In this document: piece by piece, positions 43,849-52,109 of the stretch | Layout: each line of letters begins with the position of its first letter | How positions within the stretch are numbered: the stretch's first letter is position 1 | Assembly (NCBI GenBank): GCA_040901775.1 | Contig: JBBDYF010000260.1 | Span: 1-64,000 of the forward strand | Origin: CAYLLN01 sp040901775 | Lineage (GTDB): Bacteria; Planctomycetota; Planctomycetia; Pirellulales; Pirellulaceae | Length of the DNA stretch: 64,000 bases | Reading direction: 5' to 3' | The notes under the pieces: generated by a model | Seen by the model: only the letters and a program-made list of their open reading frames with translations | Databases searched by the model: none | Told to the model about the DNA's origin: nothing | Position numbers and translations under genes: made by a program

Positions 43849-44379
43849 ATGTTAGTTGCCCGCTTACGTTTGGTGCTGGTCAACGCGCTGATCGCCGTCA
43901 TTCTGGCGGTGGTGCTGCTCGACGCCCTGCCACAAGCTCCGGCCGCTTTGGGCGACCTGGTGAGGCCGCTCGCCCGGCGGGTTGGCCTGGGGCAGCATTG
44001 GCAGGTGTTCGCCCCCGATCCCGATAGCGTCAACATGCGTTTTCGAGCCGAGATCACCTATCGCGACGGCCAGACCGCGGTGTGGCGATCGCCCAATTGG
44101 CCGCAACAATCGGTCTGGGAGCGAATGGCGGGGCATCGCCGCGAAGAATGGCTCGACAACGGCTGGGGGCAGGAAGACTCGCCTGCTTGGCCGGGTTGGG
44201 CCCGCCATCTGGCCCGGCTGATGCGGCCCGACGATCCCCAGGCCGATCGCGACGCCGAAGTGAAGATCGTCGTCGAACAATACTCGATTCCTCCCGCCAG
44301 CGATCGTCCGTGGCGCAGTTGGCGCGAGCCCTCCACGTTCGACGAATCGTGGACCCTGACGATCGAGAAGCTGCCATGA
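43849..44379 (+). CDS. Hypothetical membrane-anchored protein paired with an HTTM protein
   Basis: From the ATG at 43849 (176 aa; a TTG at 43828 is also in frame) an N-terminal membrane segment (LRLVLVNALIAVILAVVLLD) is followed by a soluble domain with HWQVFAPDPDSVNMRFRAEI and VVEQYSIPPASDRPWRSW. No named family is recognised, but such a protein often precedes HTTM genes in planctomycetes. The stop overlaps the start of the HTTM gene (ATGA), so the two are co-translated and probably act together at the membrane. Confidence 0.7.
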   Translation: MLVARLRLVLVNALIAVILAVVLLDALPQAPAALGDLVRPLARRVGLGQHWQVFAPDPDSVNMRFRAEITYRDGQTAVWRSPNWPQQSVWERMAGHRREEWLDNGWGQEDSPAWPGWARHLARLMRPDDPQADRDAEVKIVVEQYSIPPASDRPWRSWREPSTFDESWTLTIEKLP

Positions 44380-45347
44380 GCCAAAGCGAAGGCTACAGCC
44401 TGGTCGCGGCCTGGCAAGCGCTGGCCCGCGGTTGGAACCGCTTCTTCCATGCCCCGCAGGATACGCGGGTCTGTGCCGCGGTTCGCATTGCCCAGGCGGC
44501 CGTGCTGCTGGTGAACCTGGCGTTTCTGTATCCCGATTTGAACCTGTGGTACACCGATGGCGGCGTGCTGCCATCGGCCGCCAGCCGCGAGATGGGCGAT
44601 CCCTTTGGCTGGTCGCTGTTGTGGCACTTGCCGGCGACGAGAGGGGTCGTTCACGCTTGCTTCTGGGTGCTCGTGGGGCACACCGTACTGCTGCTGTTGG
44701 GTTTTTGCTCGCGGATTAATGCGATGGCCGTGCTGGTGTGGCTGATCTCGTTTCAAAACCGCAACGAGCAAATCCTCGACGGCGAAGACTTCGTCATGCG
44801 GGTCATCCTGGTGTTCTTGATCCTGATGCCTGGCGGCTGGTGCTGGTCGGTCGATGCCTGGCTGCGGCGGTGGCGGAGCCCCATCGCGTCCGCGAGCGAT
44901 TCCCCCTGGCAGCCGGCCTGGGGCCTCCGGCTGCTGCAAATCCAGATGGCCACAATCTATTTCTCGGCCGGATTATGGAAGGCCGCGGGCGCGTCGTGGA
45001 TCGACGGCACCGCGCTTTACTACGTGGCCCGGCTGGACGACTATTTTGGCAAGTTTCCGACGCCGGCGTTCCTGTTCGATACCCCGTGGCTCGTCGCCCT
45101 GATCACCTGGTCGGTCGTGTTGGGCGAGTTGCTCGTTCCCTTGTTCATTTGGTTTCGCGAAACCCGCCGCCTGTGCCTGGTGGCCGCCATCTTGTTTCAT
45201 CTGGCGAACGAGTACACGATGCATCTGTTCCTGTTCCACTGGGCGATGCTGGCCGGCTGGCTGGCGTTTGTTCGGGCGGAAGATTTTGCCTGGCTCGCTG
45301 GCCGCCCGCGCAGCAACTCCGCCCTACCTCTGACCTCTGACCTCTGA
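44376..45347 (+). CDS. HTTM-domain protein (gamma-carboxylase-related membrane protein)
   Basis: The 323-aa product has four to six membrane segments (e.g. RIAQAAVLLVNLAFLYPDLN, ACFWVLVGHTVLLLLGFCS and VILVFLILMPGGWCW) and the HTTM features: an N-terminal ARGWNRFFHAPQDTRVCAAV, LQIQMATIYFSAGLWKAAG and a histidine-rich FHLANEYTMHLFLFHW. The family is related to vitamin K-dependent gamma-glutamyl carboxylase, but bacterial members have unknown reactions. Co-translation with the preceding gene supports a two-component membrane complex. Its last codons come from a 7-bp tandem repeat. Confidence 0.8.
   Translation: MSQSEGYSLVAAWQALARGWNRFFHAPQDTRVCAAVRIAQAAVLLVNLAFLYPDLNLWYTDGGVLPSAASREMGDPFGWSLLWHLPATRGVVHACFWVLVGHTVLLLLGFCSRINAMAVLVWLISFQNRNEQILDGEDFVMRVILVFLILMPGGWCWSVDAWLRRWRSPIASASDSPWQPAWGLRLLQIQMATIYFSAGLWKAAGASWIDGTALYYVARLDDYFGKFPTPAFLFDTPWLVALITWSVVLGELLVPLFIWFRETRRLCLVAAILFHLANEYTMHLFLFHWAMLAGWLAFVRAEDFAWLAGRPRSNSALPLTSDL
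45326..45346 (+). repeat. Three tandem copies of ACCTCTG at the end of the HTTM gene
   Basis: The 7-bp unit is repeated at 45326, 45333 and 45340 and encodes the C-terminal PLTSDL plus part of the stop region. As the unit is not a multiple of three, copy changes would alter the C-terminus and the distance to the HAD gene. Confidence 0.6.
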
Positions 45348-45361
45348 CTCCCGGCTCTCCC

Positions 45362-45955
45362 GTGATCCGCGGCATCCTGTTCGATCTCGACAACACGCTG
45401 GTCGATTCGCGGCTCGATTTCGAGGCGATGCGCCTGGAAATGCAATTGCCTGCGGGCCTGCCGATTTTGGAAGCGATCTACCTTCTCGAACCGGCAGCCG
45501 CGGCCCGTTGCCGAGACATTTTGCACCAGCACGAGCGGGCCGGCGCCGAACAAGCCACGCTCTTGCCGGGAGTGCCGGAGTTGCTCGACGAACTGGCTCG
45601 CCGCGGGCTCCCCTATGCCATTGCCACCCGCAACAGCCGCGAAATCGCCCTCGCGACACTCGCCAAGTTCCGCCTCGAGATCGAGCTGGTCCTCTCTCGC
45701 GATTGCGGCCCGATCAAGCCCGACCCTTGGCCGGTGCATTTTGTCTGCCAGCAGTGGAATCTCCAGCCGGCGGAAGTGGTAGTGATCGGCGACTACCGCT
45801 TCGACATCGAATGCGGTCGCTCGGCTGGGGCCAAAACGGTGCTGCTGACGCACGCCGGCAATCCCGACGCGCATCCGAACTTGGAGCAGGCCGACTTGGT
45901 GCTATCATCGCTGGCGGAATACCCCCGGCTGCTAGCATGGCTCGAATCGGTCTAG
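45362..45955 (+). CDS. HAD-superfamily hydrolase (phosphoglycolate phosphatase-like)
   Basis: The 197-aa product starts at a GTG 14 bp after the HTTM gene. Motif I is GILFDLDNTLVDSRL, motif II TRNSREIA (threonine), motif III the lysine in GPIKPDPWPVH, and motif IV GDYRFDIECGRSAGAKTVL. This is subfamily IA with a helical cap (about residues 17-80). Members dephosphorylate small metabolites such as phosphoglycolate; the substrate here is not determinable. The short distance suggests co-transcription with the HTTM pair. Confidence 0.88.
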   Translation: MIRGILFDLDNTLVDSRLDFEAMRLEMQLPAGLPILEAIYLLEPAAAARCRDILHQHERAGAEQATLLPGVPELLDELARRGLPYAIATRNSREIALATLAKFRLEIELVLSRDCGPIKPDPWPVHFVCQQWNLQPAEVVVIGDYRFDIECGRSAGAKTVLLTHAGNPDAHPNLEQADLVLSSLAEYPRLLAWLESV

Positions 45956-46038
45956 GGCCAAGGCGTACCGATTGGCTATCATTCAATCGATTCGCTGCCG
46001 CTACTATTTCCGGTTCGTGTTTTTCTGGGAGGTCACGG

Positions 46039-47142
46039 ATGACCCGCCTGCTGATTGGACTGTCGTTCCTGTTGTCGCTCATCGAAGCCGCGCCGCTCTT
46101 GGCCCAGACAACGAATCGCCCGGCCGGTATTCAAGCCGGTCCCCAAGCCGCTCCAACGCGTGCGGTACCCGCTCAGCGGCAGCCCGTGCGCCAGGTGAAC
46201 GGCGACGGCCCCATCCGCCAACCGCTGCCCGTCATCGCTCCGGCCGTGGCGGCCCCCGCCGGTCCCCAGCAGCCGAGCTGGATCCCGCTCGCCCCGGATC
46301 ATGAAAAGTGGGTCGGCGATGTCCTCCGCTATTGGGAAGGGCGAAGCGACAAGATCAAAGCCCTGTCGTGCGAATTCACCCGCTGGGAATACGACCCGGT
46401 CTTCGGTCCCCAGGATCCGGGAACGCCTAAGACGATCGCCAAGGGGGTGATCAAGTACGCCCAGCCGGACAAAGGGGCGTTCGAGGTGAAGCAATTGAGT
46501 CTGTACACGCCTCCGGCCAAGGCGGGCGACAAGCCGCAATATGTTCCGCAAGATGCCGCGTTTTCCGAGCACTGGGTGTGCGACGGCAAGCAGATCTTTG
46601 TGTTTGAAGCGTTGAAGAAGCAAGTCACGCAAAGGGAGCTTCCGCCCGAGATGCAAGGCAAGGCGATCGCCGACGGCCCGCTGCCGTTTTTGTTTGGGGC
46701 CCGGGCCGAAACGATCAAGGCCCGCTACTGGGTCCGCGGCTTGCCCCAAAGCGGCAATGGCAAGTACTGGCTCGAAGCGGTTCCCAAGTCGCGGCAGGAC
46801 GCGCAAAACTTCAAGGCGGTGACGATTGTCCTCGACGAGAAGACCTACCTGCCCGAACTGCTGGAAGTGCTGGCCCCCAACTACGACAGTAAGACGAACC
46901 CGGCCAAGACGACCTACCATTTGACCAACCACGACGTCACCGACGACAAGCTCAGCGCCAAGCAGGTTTGGGATAAGCTGAACTTCTTCCAGTCCGCCTT
47001 CTACGCGCCGAAACGACCCTCCGGCTGGACCTGGGTCGTCGAGCGGGCCGACGGCACCACCGCCTCGCCCAGCGACGCGCAATCTCGCGAAGCGACGCGT
47101 CCCGCCGCCAACAAACGATTTCCGTCGCCCCTGCCGCGGTAG
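46039..47142 (+). CDS. TIGR03009-family planctomycete protein, secreted
   Basis: From ATG 46039 (367 aa), preceded by GGGAGG at a good distance, the product has a signal peptide (LLIGLSFLLSLIEAAPLLAQ), a proline/glutamine-rich stretch to residue about 80, and the TIGR03009 domain: VLRYWEGRSDKIKALSCEFT, KGVIKYAQPDKGAFEVKQLS and HWVCDGKQIFVFEALKKQVT. This planctomycete-restricted domain resembles LolA-like outer-membrane lipoprotein carriers in its strand order, but the function is not established. A small antiparallel sheet probably binds a hydrophobic or peptide ligand. Confidence 0.8.
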   Translation: MTRLLIGLSFLLSLIEAAPLLAQTTNRPAGIQAGPQAAPTRAVPAQRQPVRQVNGDGPIRQPLPVIAPAVAAPAGPQQPSWIPLAPDHEKWVGDVLRYWEGRSDKIKALSCEFTRWEYDPVFGPQDPGTPKTIAKGVIKYAQPDKGAFEVKQLSLYTPPAKAGDKPQYVPQDAAFSEHWVCDGKQIFVFEALKKQVTQRELPPEMQGKAIADGPLPFLFGARAETIKARYWVRGLPQSGNGKYWLEAVPKSRQDAQNFKAVTIVLDEKTYLPELLEVLAPNYDSKTNPAKTTYHLTNHDVTDDKLSAKQVWDKLNFFQSAFYAPKRPSGWTWVVERADGTTASPSDAQSREATRPAANKRFPSPLPR

Positions 47143-47168
47143 CTACTGGCCTGATTTCCCCTTTTGCC

Positions 47169-47198
47169 TTGAGTGTTGGCTCCTCTTTGCAATAAAAT
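47169..47198 (+). promoter_or_regulatory. Candidate promoter (TTGAGT-N18-TAAAAT) upstream of the DUF1549 gene
   Basis: The -35-like TTGAGT at 47169-47174 and the -10-like TAAAAT at 47193-47198 are 18 bp apart, about 60 bp before the predicted start of the cytochrome/DUF1549 gene at 47259. The match is good but not perfect. Confidence 0.35.
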
Positions 47199-47258
47199 GG
47201 GGAGCCGAAGCGTCATGCTTACTGGGATGACGGTGCGCTCGCAGGGAGATCGTTGGTC

Positions 47259-49862
47259 ATGCGGGTCCGATTTTGCTTTCAAATATTGCCGCTGGTTCTA
47301 ATGTTAACGGCAACAGGCGCGTCGTGGGCCGCCGAACCCGCGCCGACGCCCGCCAAGCTGCCCCCCGCCGCGGAGCGCAAGGTCGATTTTCAGCGCGACA
47401 TCGAGCCGATCTTCGCCAACCACTGCAATCACTGCCACGGCCCTGACGAGCAGCAGGGCTATCTGCGGCTCGACGCGCGGGGCGTGGTCCTGCGGGGTGG
47501 CCAGTCGGGGCCGCTGCTCGCTGCCGGCAAAAGCGCGGAGAGTTTGCTCGTGCAGCGCCTCGCCGGGCTGGGTACGGAAAAGCGGATGCCGCTGGAGGAC
47601 GACCCGCTCACCGACCAGCAGATCGGCTTGATCCGGGCCTGGATCGACCAGGGGGCAGCCTGGCCCGACGGCGTTGGCTCGCCCGCGACCGAAGTGAACA
47701 AGCACTGGGCCTACGTCGCGCCCAAAGCGCCGCCGCTGCCAACCGTCGCGAACCGGGCCTGGCCGCAGTCGCCGCTCGACACGTTCATCCTGGCCCGGCT
47801 GGAGAAAGAGGAGCTGGCTCCTTCGCCCAAGGCGAATCGCGAGCGGCTGATCCGGCGGGCGTCGCTCGATCTGGTTGGCCTGCCACCGAGCGTGGCCGAC
47901 GTCGATGCCTTTCTGGCCGACGACGCGCCCGACGCCTACCAGCGACTGATCGACCGCTTGCTCGCTTCGCCCCGCTATGGCGAACGCTGGGCGACTCCCT
48001 GGCTCGACGCCGCCCGCTACGCCGATTCCAACGGCTACCAGCGCGACGGCCATCGGACGATCTGGCCCTACCGCGACTACGTGATTCGCTCGCTCAACGC
48101 CGATTTGCCGTTCGACCAGTTCACGCTCGAACAACTGGCGGGCGATCTATTGCCCGCGGCGACACTCGACCAGCAGATCGCCACCGGTTTTCAGCGCTGC
48201 ACGACGGTCAATGTCGAGGCGGGAACCGATGAGGAAGAGAACCGGACCAACCAGGTGATCGACCGCGTCAACGTCATGGGCACGGTCTGGCTGGGGACCA
48301 CGCTGGAATGTTGCCAGTGCCACAACCACAAGTACGATCCGTTCAGCCAGCGCGACTATTACCGGCTGTTCGCCTTCTTCAACAATTCGCCCAAGGAAAC
48401 GCGGACCTTGAAGAAGGGCTCGGTCGCACTCGAGTTCGCCGGCCCGGAGGTTCAGCTTGCCGAGTCCGACGACCGGCGCGAAGAGCGTGAGGCTTTACTC
48501 GCGGAAAGCAAGGAACTTGCCGCGCAGCTCGACGCTTGCGTCGAGAACGAAGCGACCGGCCTGGCGGCTTGGGAAGAAGAGATGGCGGACGAAGCAAAGG
48601 CCAAACAGACCAAATTGCCGGCCAACATCCGCCGCATCCTGGCGCGGGCAGCCGACAAGCGGAACAAGAAGCAGCAGAAACAATTGCGGACTTACTTTGT
48701 CGGCCTGCGCCCCGCAGCGAAAAAAATGCAGGCCGAAATTACCCGGCTCGAGCGGGAGACCGCGGCGCTCGCTCTGCCGACGTCGCTGGTCATGGACGAA
48801 CTGGACGAGCCGCGAATGACCGCCCTGTTTCAGCGCGGCAGCTTTTTGACGCCGGGCGAAACGGTGACCGCTGGAACGCCCCGCATTCTCCCCCCAATGG
48901 CTTCCGACTCGCCGCAAAACCGGCTCGGCCTGGCCCGCTGGCTGGTCGATCCGGCCAACCCGCTAACCGCCCGGGTCCAGGTCAACCGCGCCTGGGCGCA
49001 GTTCTTTGGCCGCGGCATCGTCGCCAGCGAGGAAGACTTTGGAACCCAGTCGGAACCGGCCACGCATCCCGACCTGCTCGACTGGCTAGCGGTGGAACTG
49101 GCTGGTCGCGGCTGGTCGCGCAAACTCGTTCACCGGCGGATCGTCCAATCGGCAACCTACCAGCAGGCGAGCGACGTGCGCGACGAGTTGCTGACCAAGG
49201 ATCCAAACAACCTGCTGCTGGCCCGCGCGCCGCGGCTGCGGTTGTCGGCCGAGGCGATCCGCGACAACGCCCTGACAATCGGCGGCCAGCTTTCGACCAA
49301 GATGCACGGGCCGCCCGTCTATCCGCCGCAGCCCGAGGGGATTTGGCGCGTGACCGGCAACGTGGATAACACCTATCGCGCGTCGTCGGGGGCCGATGCC
49401 CATCGTCGCGGCCTGTACACCGTCTGGCGGCGGAGCGCCCTGTATCCCAGCTTTTCGAATTTCGACGCCCCCGATCGCTCGGCCTGCACGACCAGTCGTC
49501 CCCGGACGAGCACGCCGCTCCAAGCGCTCACGCTGCAGAACGACCCAGTCTATGTCGCGGCGGCCGGGTCGCTGGCCGATGCGCTGCTGGCTGCCGGCTC
49601 GCCGTGCGAGTGCGACGCCGACCAGCGCTTGACCCATGCCTTCCGCGCAGCCCTGGCCCGCCGCCCCACCGCCGTGGAACTGGCCCAGCTACGCTCGATC
49701 TTGGATCAAGCTTGCGAGCGATATGCGGCCGATCCCCAGGCCGCGAAAGAACTTGTGGGTAAGCACGAACTGCCGGCGAATGTGAACCCTGCCGACTGGT
49801 CCGCCTGGTTCAACGTCGCCCACGTTTTGCTGAACCTCGACGAAACGATTACAAAAAACTGA
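47259..49862 (+). CDS. Planctomycete cytochrome C / DUF1549 / DUF1553 protein
   Basis: From ATG 47259 (867 aa; TTG 47253 also possible), with a Sec signal (FQILPLVLMLTATGASWAAE). The N-terminal PSCyt1 domain has the heme motif NHCNHCHGPDEQQ and DPLTDQQIGLIRAWIDQG. DUF1549 follows (LIRRASLDLVGLPPSVADVD, RYGERWATPWLDAARYADSN, ECCQCHNHKYDPFSQRDYY), then a charged coiled coil (about 395-505) and DUF1553 (RLGLARWLVDPANPLTARVQ, GRGIVASEEDFGTQSEPATH). These genes occur in large numbers in planctomycetes next to DUF1501 genes; roles in extracellular degradation or electron transfer are proposed. Its stop is 1 bp before the DUF1501 start. Confidence 0.9.
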   Translation: MRVRFCFQILPLVLMLTATGASWAAEPAPTPAKLPPAAERKVDFQRDIEPIFANHCNHCHGPDEQQGYLRLDARGVVLRGGQSGPLLAAGKSAESLLVQRLAGLGTEKRMPLEDDPLTDQQIGLIRAWIDQGAAWPDGVGSPATEVNKHWAYVAPKAPPLPTVANRAWPQSPLDTFILARLEKEELAPSPKANRERLIRRASLDLVGLPPSVADVDAFLADDAPDAYQRLIDRLLASPRYGERWATPWLDAARYADSNGYQRDGHRTIWPYRDYVIRSLNADLPFDQFTLEQLAGDLLPAATLDQQIATGFQRCTTVNVEAGTDEEENRTNQVIDRVNVMGTVWLGTTLECCQCHNHKYDPFSQRDYYRLFAFFNNSPKETRTLKKGSVALEFAGPEVQLAESDDRREEREALLAESKELAAQLDACVENEATGLAAWEEEMADEAKAKQTKLPANIRRILARAADKRNKKQQKQLRTYFVGLRPAAKKMQAEITRLERETAALALPTSLVMDELDEPRMTALFQRGSFLTPGETVTAGTPRILPPMASDSPQNRLGLARWLVDPANPLTARVQVNRAWAQFFGRGIVASEEDFGTQSEPATHPDLLDWLAVELAGRGWSRKLVHRRIVQSATYQQASDVRDELLTKDPNNLLLARAPRLRLSAEAIRDNALTIGGQLSTKMHGPPVYPPQPEGIWRVTGNVDNTYRASSGADAHRRGLYTVWRRSALYPSFSNFDAPDRSACTTSRPRTSTPLQALTLQNDPVYVAAAGSLADALLAAGSPCECDADQRLTHAFRAALARRPTAVELAQLRSILDQACERYAADPQAAKELVGKHELPANVNPADWSAWFNVAHVLLNLDETITKN

Positions 49863-49863
49863 C

Positions 49864-51318
49864 ATGCCCGCCCATCTTAATTCTGAAATCCACGATTTGC
49901 AATCCGCCCTGACTCGCCGCGCCCTCTTTCAGCGCGGCGGCATGGGAATCGGCGCCTTGGCGCTCGGTGCCCTGTTGGGCGAAGAAGCGAGGTCTGCTGC
50001 GCCGGCGGAAAGCCAAACAGGACTCATCCAGCCGCACTTCCCCGCCCGGGCTAAGAGCGTCATCTTCCTGCACATGGTCGGCGCGCCTTCGCAACTGGAA
50101 CTGTTCGATCATAAGCCTGAGCTTGCCAAGTACGACGGGCAGAAGTGCCCGCAGCACCTGATTGAAGGGAAGCGGTTTGCCTTCCTCCGCGGGCATCCGT
50201 CGCTGCTCGGCCCGCGGTTCAAGTTCGCCCGGCATGGCGAGTCCGGCCTGGAGCTCTCGGAACTGTTGCCGCATCTGGCGAGCGTCGCCGACGACATCGC
50301 CGTCGTCAAATCGCTGCACACCGAACAGATCAATCACGGTCCCGCCCAACTAATGTTTCATACCGGCTTCGGGCGGTTCGGCCGGCCGAGCGTCGGCTCG
50401 TGGGTCAGCTATGGCCTGGGCAGCGAGAACCGCGACCTGCCCGCCTATGTCGTTATGATCACCGGCAAAGTTGCGGGGGCCGGCGGCGCGCTGTGGGGCA
50501 ACGGCTTTCTGCCCGGCATGCACCAGGGGGTCGAGTTCCGCAGCGAGGGAGACCCCGTGCTGTTTCTCTCGAACCCCAGCGGCATCACCGGTGATGATCG
50601 GCGGCGGCTGCTCGACGGCGTGCAAGCCCTCAATCGCACGCAACTGGCCGATGTGAGCGATCCCGAAATTGCCACCCGCATCGCCCAGTACGAAATGTCG
50701 TATCGCATGCAGTCGTCGGTTCCCGAATTGATGCGACTGTCCGACGAATCGGCAGCCACGCTGGCCATGTACGGAGCCCAGCCGGGTGAAAAGTCGTTTG
50801 CCAACAACTGCCTGCTCGCCCGCCGGCTGGTCGAGCGGGGCGTGCGCTTCGTGCAGCTCTTTCATGCCGACTGGGATACGCACGGCAACCTGGAAAGTGC
50901 CCTGCCGGCCCGCTGCCAAGAGGTCGATCGGCCGATGGCCGCCCTGGTGCAAGACCTGAAACAGCGCGGACTGCTCGACGAAACGCTAGTCGTTTGGGGA
51001 GGCGAGTTTGGCCGCACCCCCATGCTGCAAGGGACCGACGCCGACGACAACCCGGCCGCCAAACCGGGCCGCGATCACCAGAAAGACGCCTTCTCGATTT
51101 GGCTGGCCGGCGGCGGCATCCAGGGGGGAACGACGGTCGGCAAGACCGACGACCTGGGTTATATGGTTGCCGCAGACCCGGTTCATGTGAACGACTTTCA
51201 CGCCACGCTGCTGCACCTGCTGGGTCTCGACCACGAGCGGCTCACCTACAAGTTCCAGGGGCGGCAATACCGGCTGACGGACGTGGCGGGCAGCGTGGTA
51301 AGGAAGTTGTTGGCATAG
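49864..51318 (+). CDS. DUF1501 protein (sulfatase-like fold), Tat-type signal
   Basis: The 484-aa product has an N-terminal twin-arginine-like signal (LTRRALFQRGGMGIGALALG). Family motifs are SVIFLHMVGAPSQLELFDHK, NHGPAQLMFHTGFGRFGRPS, RFVQLFHADWDTHGNLESAL and VVWGGEFGRTPMLQGTDADD, ending with FHATLLHLLGLDHERLTYKF. It is the usual partner of the DUF1549/DUF1553 gene, 1 bp upstream, and the pair is certainly one operon. The alkaline-phosphatase-like fold suggests a hydrolase; its substrate is unknown. Confidence 0.9.
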   Translation: MPAHLNSEIHDLQSALTRRALFQRGGMGIGALALGALLGEEARSAAPAESQTGLIQPHFPARAKSVIFLHMVGAPSQLELFDHKPELAKYDGQKCPQHLIEGKRFAFLRGHPSLLGPRFKFARHGESGLELSELLPHLASVADDIAVVKSLHTEQINHGPAQLMFHTGFGRFGRPSVGSWVSYGLGSENRDLPAYVVMITGKVAGAGGALWGNGFLPGMHQGVEFRSEGDPVLFLSNPSGITGDDRRRLLDGVQALNRTQLADVSDPEIATRIAQYEMSYRMQSSVPELMRLSDESAATLAMYGAQPGEKSFANNCLLARRLVERGVRFVQLFHADWDTHGNLESALPARCQEVDRPMAALVQDLKQRGLLDETLVVWGGEFGRTPMLQGTDADDNPAAKPGRDHQKDAFSIWLAGGGIQGGTTVGKTDDLGYMVAADPVHVNDFHATLLHLLGLDHERLTYKFQGRQYRLTDVAGSVVRKLLA

Positions 51319-51349
51319 TGTGGCGTACAATGGAGCTAGGAGAAACAAC

Positions 51350-51667
51350 ATGCCACAAGTCGCAAGGAAGAAATCACGTTCCGTGGCCGTTCCCGACGTG
51401 CTGGACCTTGGACAAGCTGCCAGTTTTCTGCGTTTGACCGGCAAAACGGTCGAGCAACTGGTCAAAGAACAAGGACTCCCCGGTCGCAAGATCGGCAAAG
51501 AATGGCGATTCTTGCGAACCGCCGTCGAAGACTGGTTGGCGCTTTCCAAAGCCGCAACCGGTTCGGTGCTTGACCAGTTTGGGGCATTGGACAACGACCC
51601 GACGCACGAGGAATTCCGCCGCATCATCGAGGAAAACCGGAAGCGTTGGAACGAGGAAGTGGCGTGA
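51350..51667 (+). CDS. Xis/MerR-type HTH protein, probable antitoxin
   Basis: From ATG 51350 (105 aa) with AGGAG upstream. Residues about 18-65 (LDLGQAASFLRLTGKTVEQL, GLPGRKIGKEWRFLRTAVED) are an excisionase-type helix-turn-helix of the HTH_17 group. The C-terminal part (DNDPTHEEFRRIIEENRKRW) is helical and charged, as expected for a toxin-binding tail. The stop overlaps the GTG of the PIN-domain gene by 4 bp, the classic arrangement of type II toxin-antitoxin pairs. It probably represses the operon and neutralises the PIN toxin. Confidence 0.75.
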   Translation: MPQVARKKSRSVAVPDVLDLGQAASFLRLTGKTVEQLVKEQGLPGRKIGKEWRFLRTAVEDWLALSKAATGSVLDQFGALDNDPTHEEFRRIIEENRKRWNEEVA

Positions 51668-52085
51668 AGTACCTGCTGGACACGGACACGCTTGACCACT
51701 TCCAGCGGTCGAACGTTAACGTCTTGAAACGGCTTTCCACTGTCGGCCTGGAGGACGTCGCGACTACTGTTGTCATCCGCGTCGAGGTGCTTCAGGCACG
51801 ATTTGAGTATCTTCGCAAGGCGGCGACGGCGGCCCAACTGAAAACAGCGCAGGATTGGCTCGCGGAAAGCGACCGCTTGCTCTCGATGTGGCAAATCATT
51901 CCTATCGATGACGCCGCCTGCCGTCAGTTTGAGCGTTACGCGGAGAAAGAGGTTTGCGAAAAATCGGGCGAGCCGACCTGCTCATTGCGTGCATTGCCTT
52001 GGCTCAACGAGCGACCGTGGTCACCCGTAATACTCGCGACTTCGCTCGCGTTCCCGGATTGGACATCGAGAACTGGGTTGATTGA
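51664..52085 (+). pseudogene. PIN-domain (VapC-like) toxin with a one-base frameshift
   Basis: GTG 51664 opens MKYLLDTDTLDHFQRSN, the N-terminal acidic motif of PIN ribonucleases, then IRVEVLQARFEYL with the next acidic residue. After KEVCEK the frame changes: reading on gives unrelated sequence, whereas a -1 shift restores IGRADLLIACIALAQRATVV, TRNTRDFARVPGLDIENWVD and a stop at 52083-52085. The join lies in a run of five A residues (51959-51963), where six A would restore the whole 140-aa protein. All catalytic acidic positions are then in place. The product is broken by a one-base loss, or by a sequence error, or is expressed by slippage. Confidence 0.75.
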
Positions 52086-52109
52086 TCGACGCCTGCCAGA
52101 GACCAAACC

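Noticed and set aside
47259..51318. DUF1549/DUF1501 pair as a novel system
   Set aside because: This pair is very common in planctomycetes, so it is characteristic of the organism rather than new.
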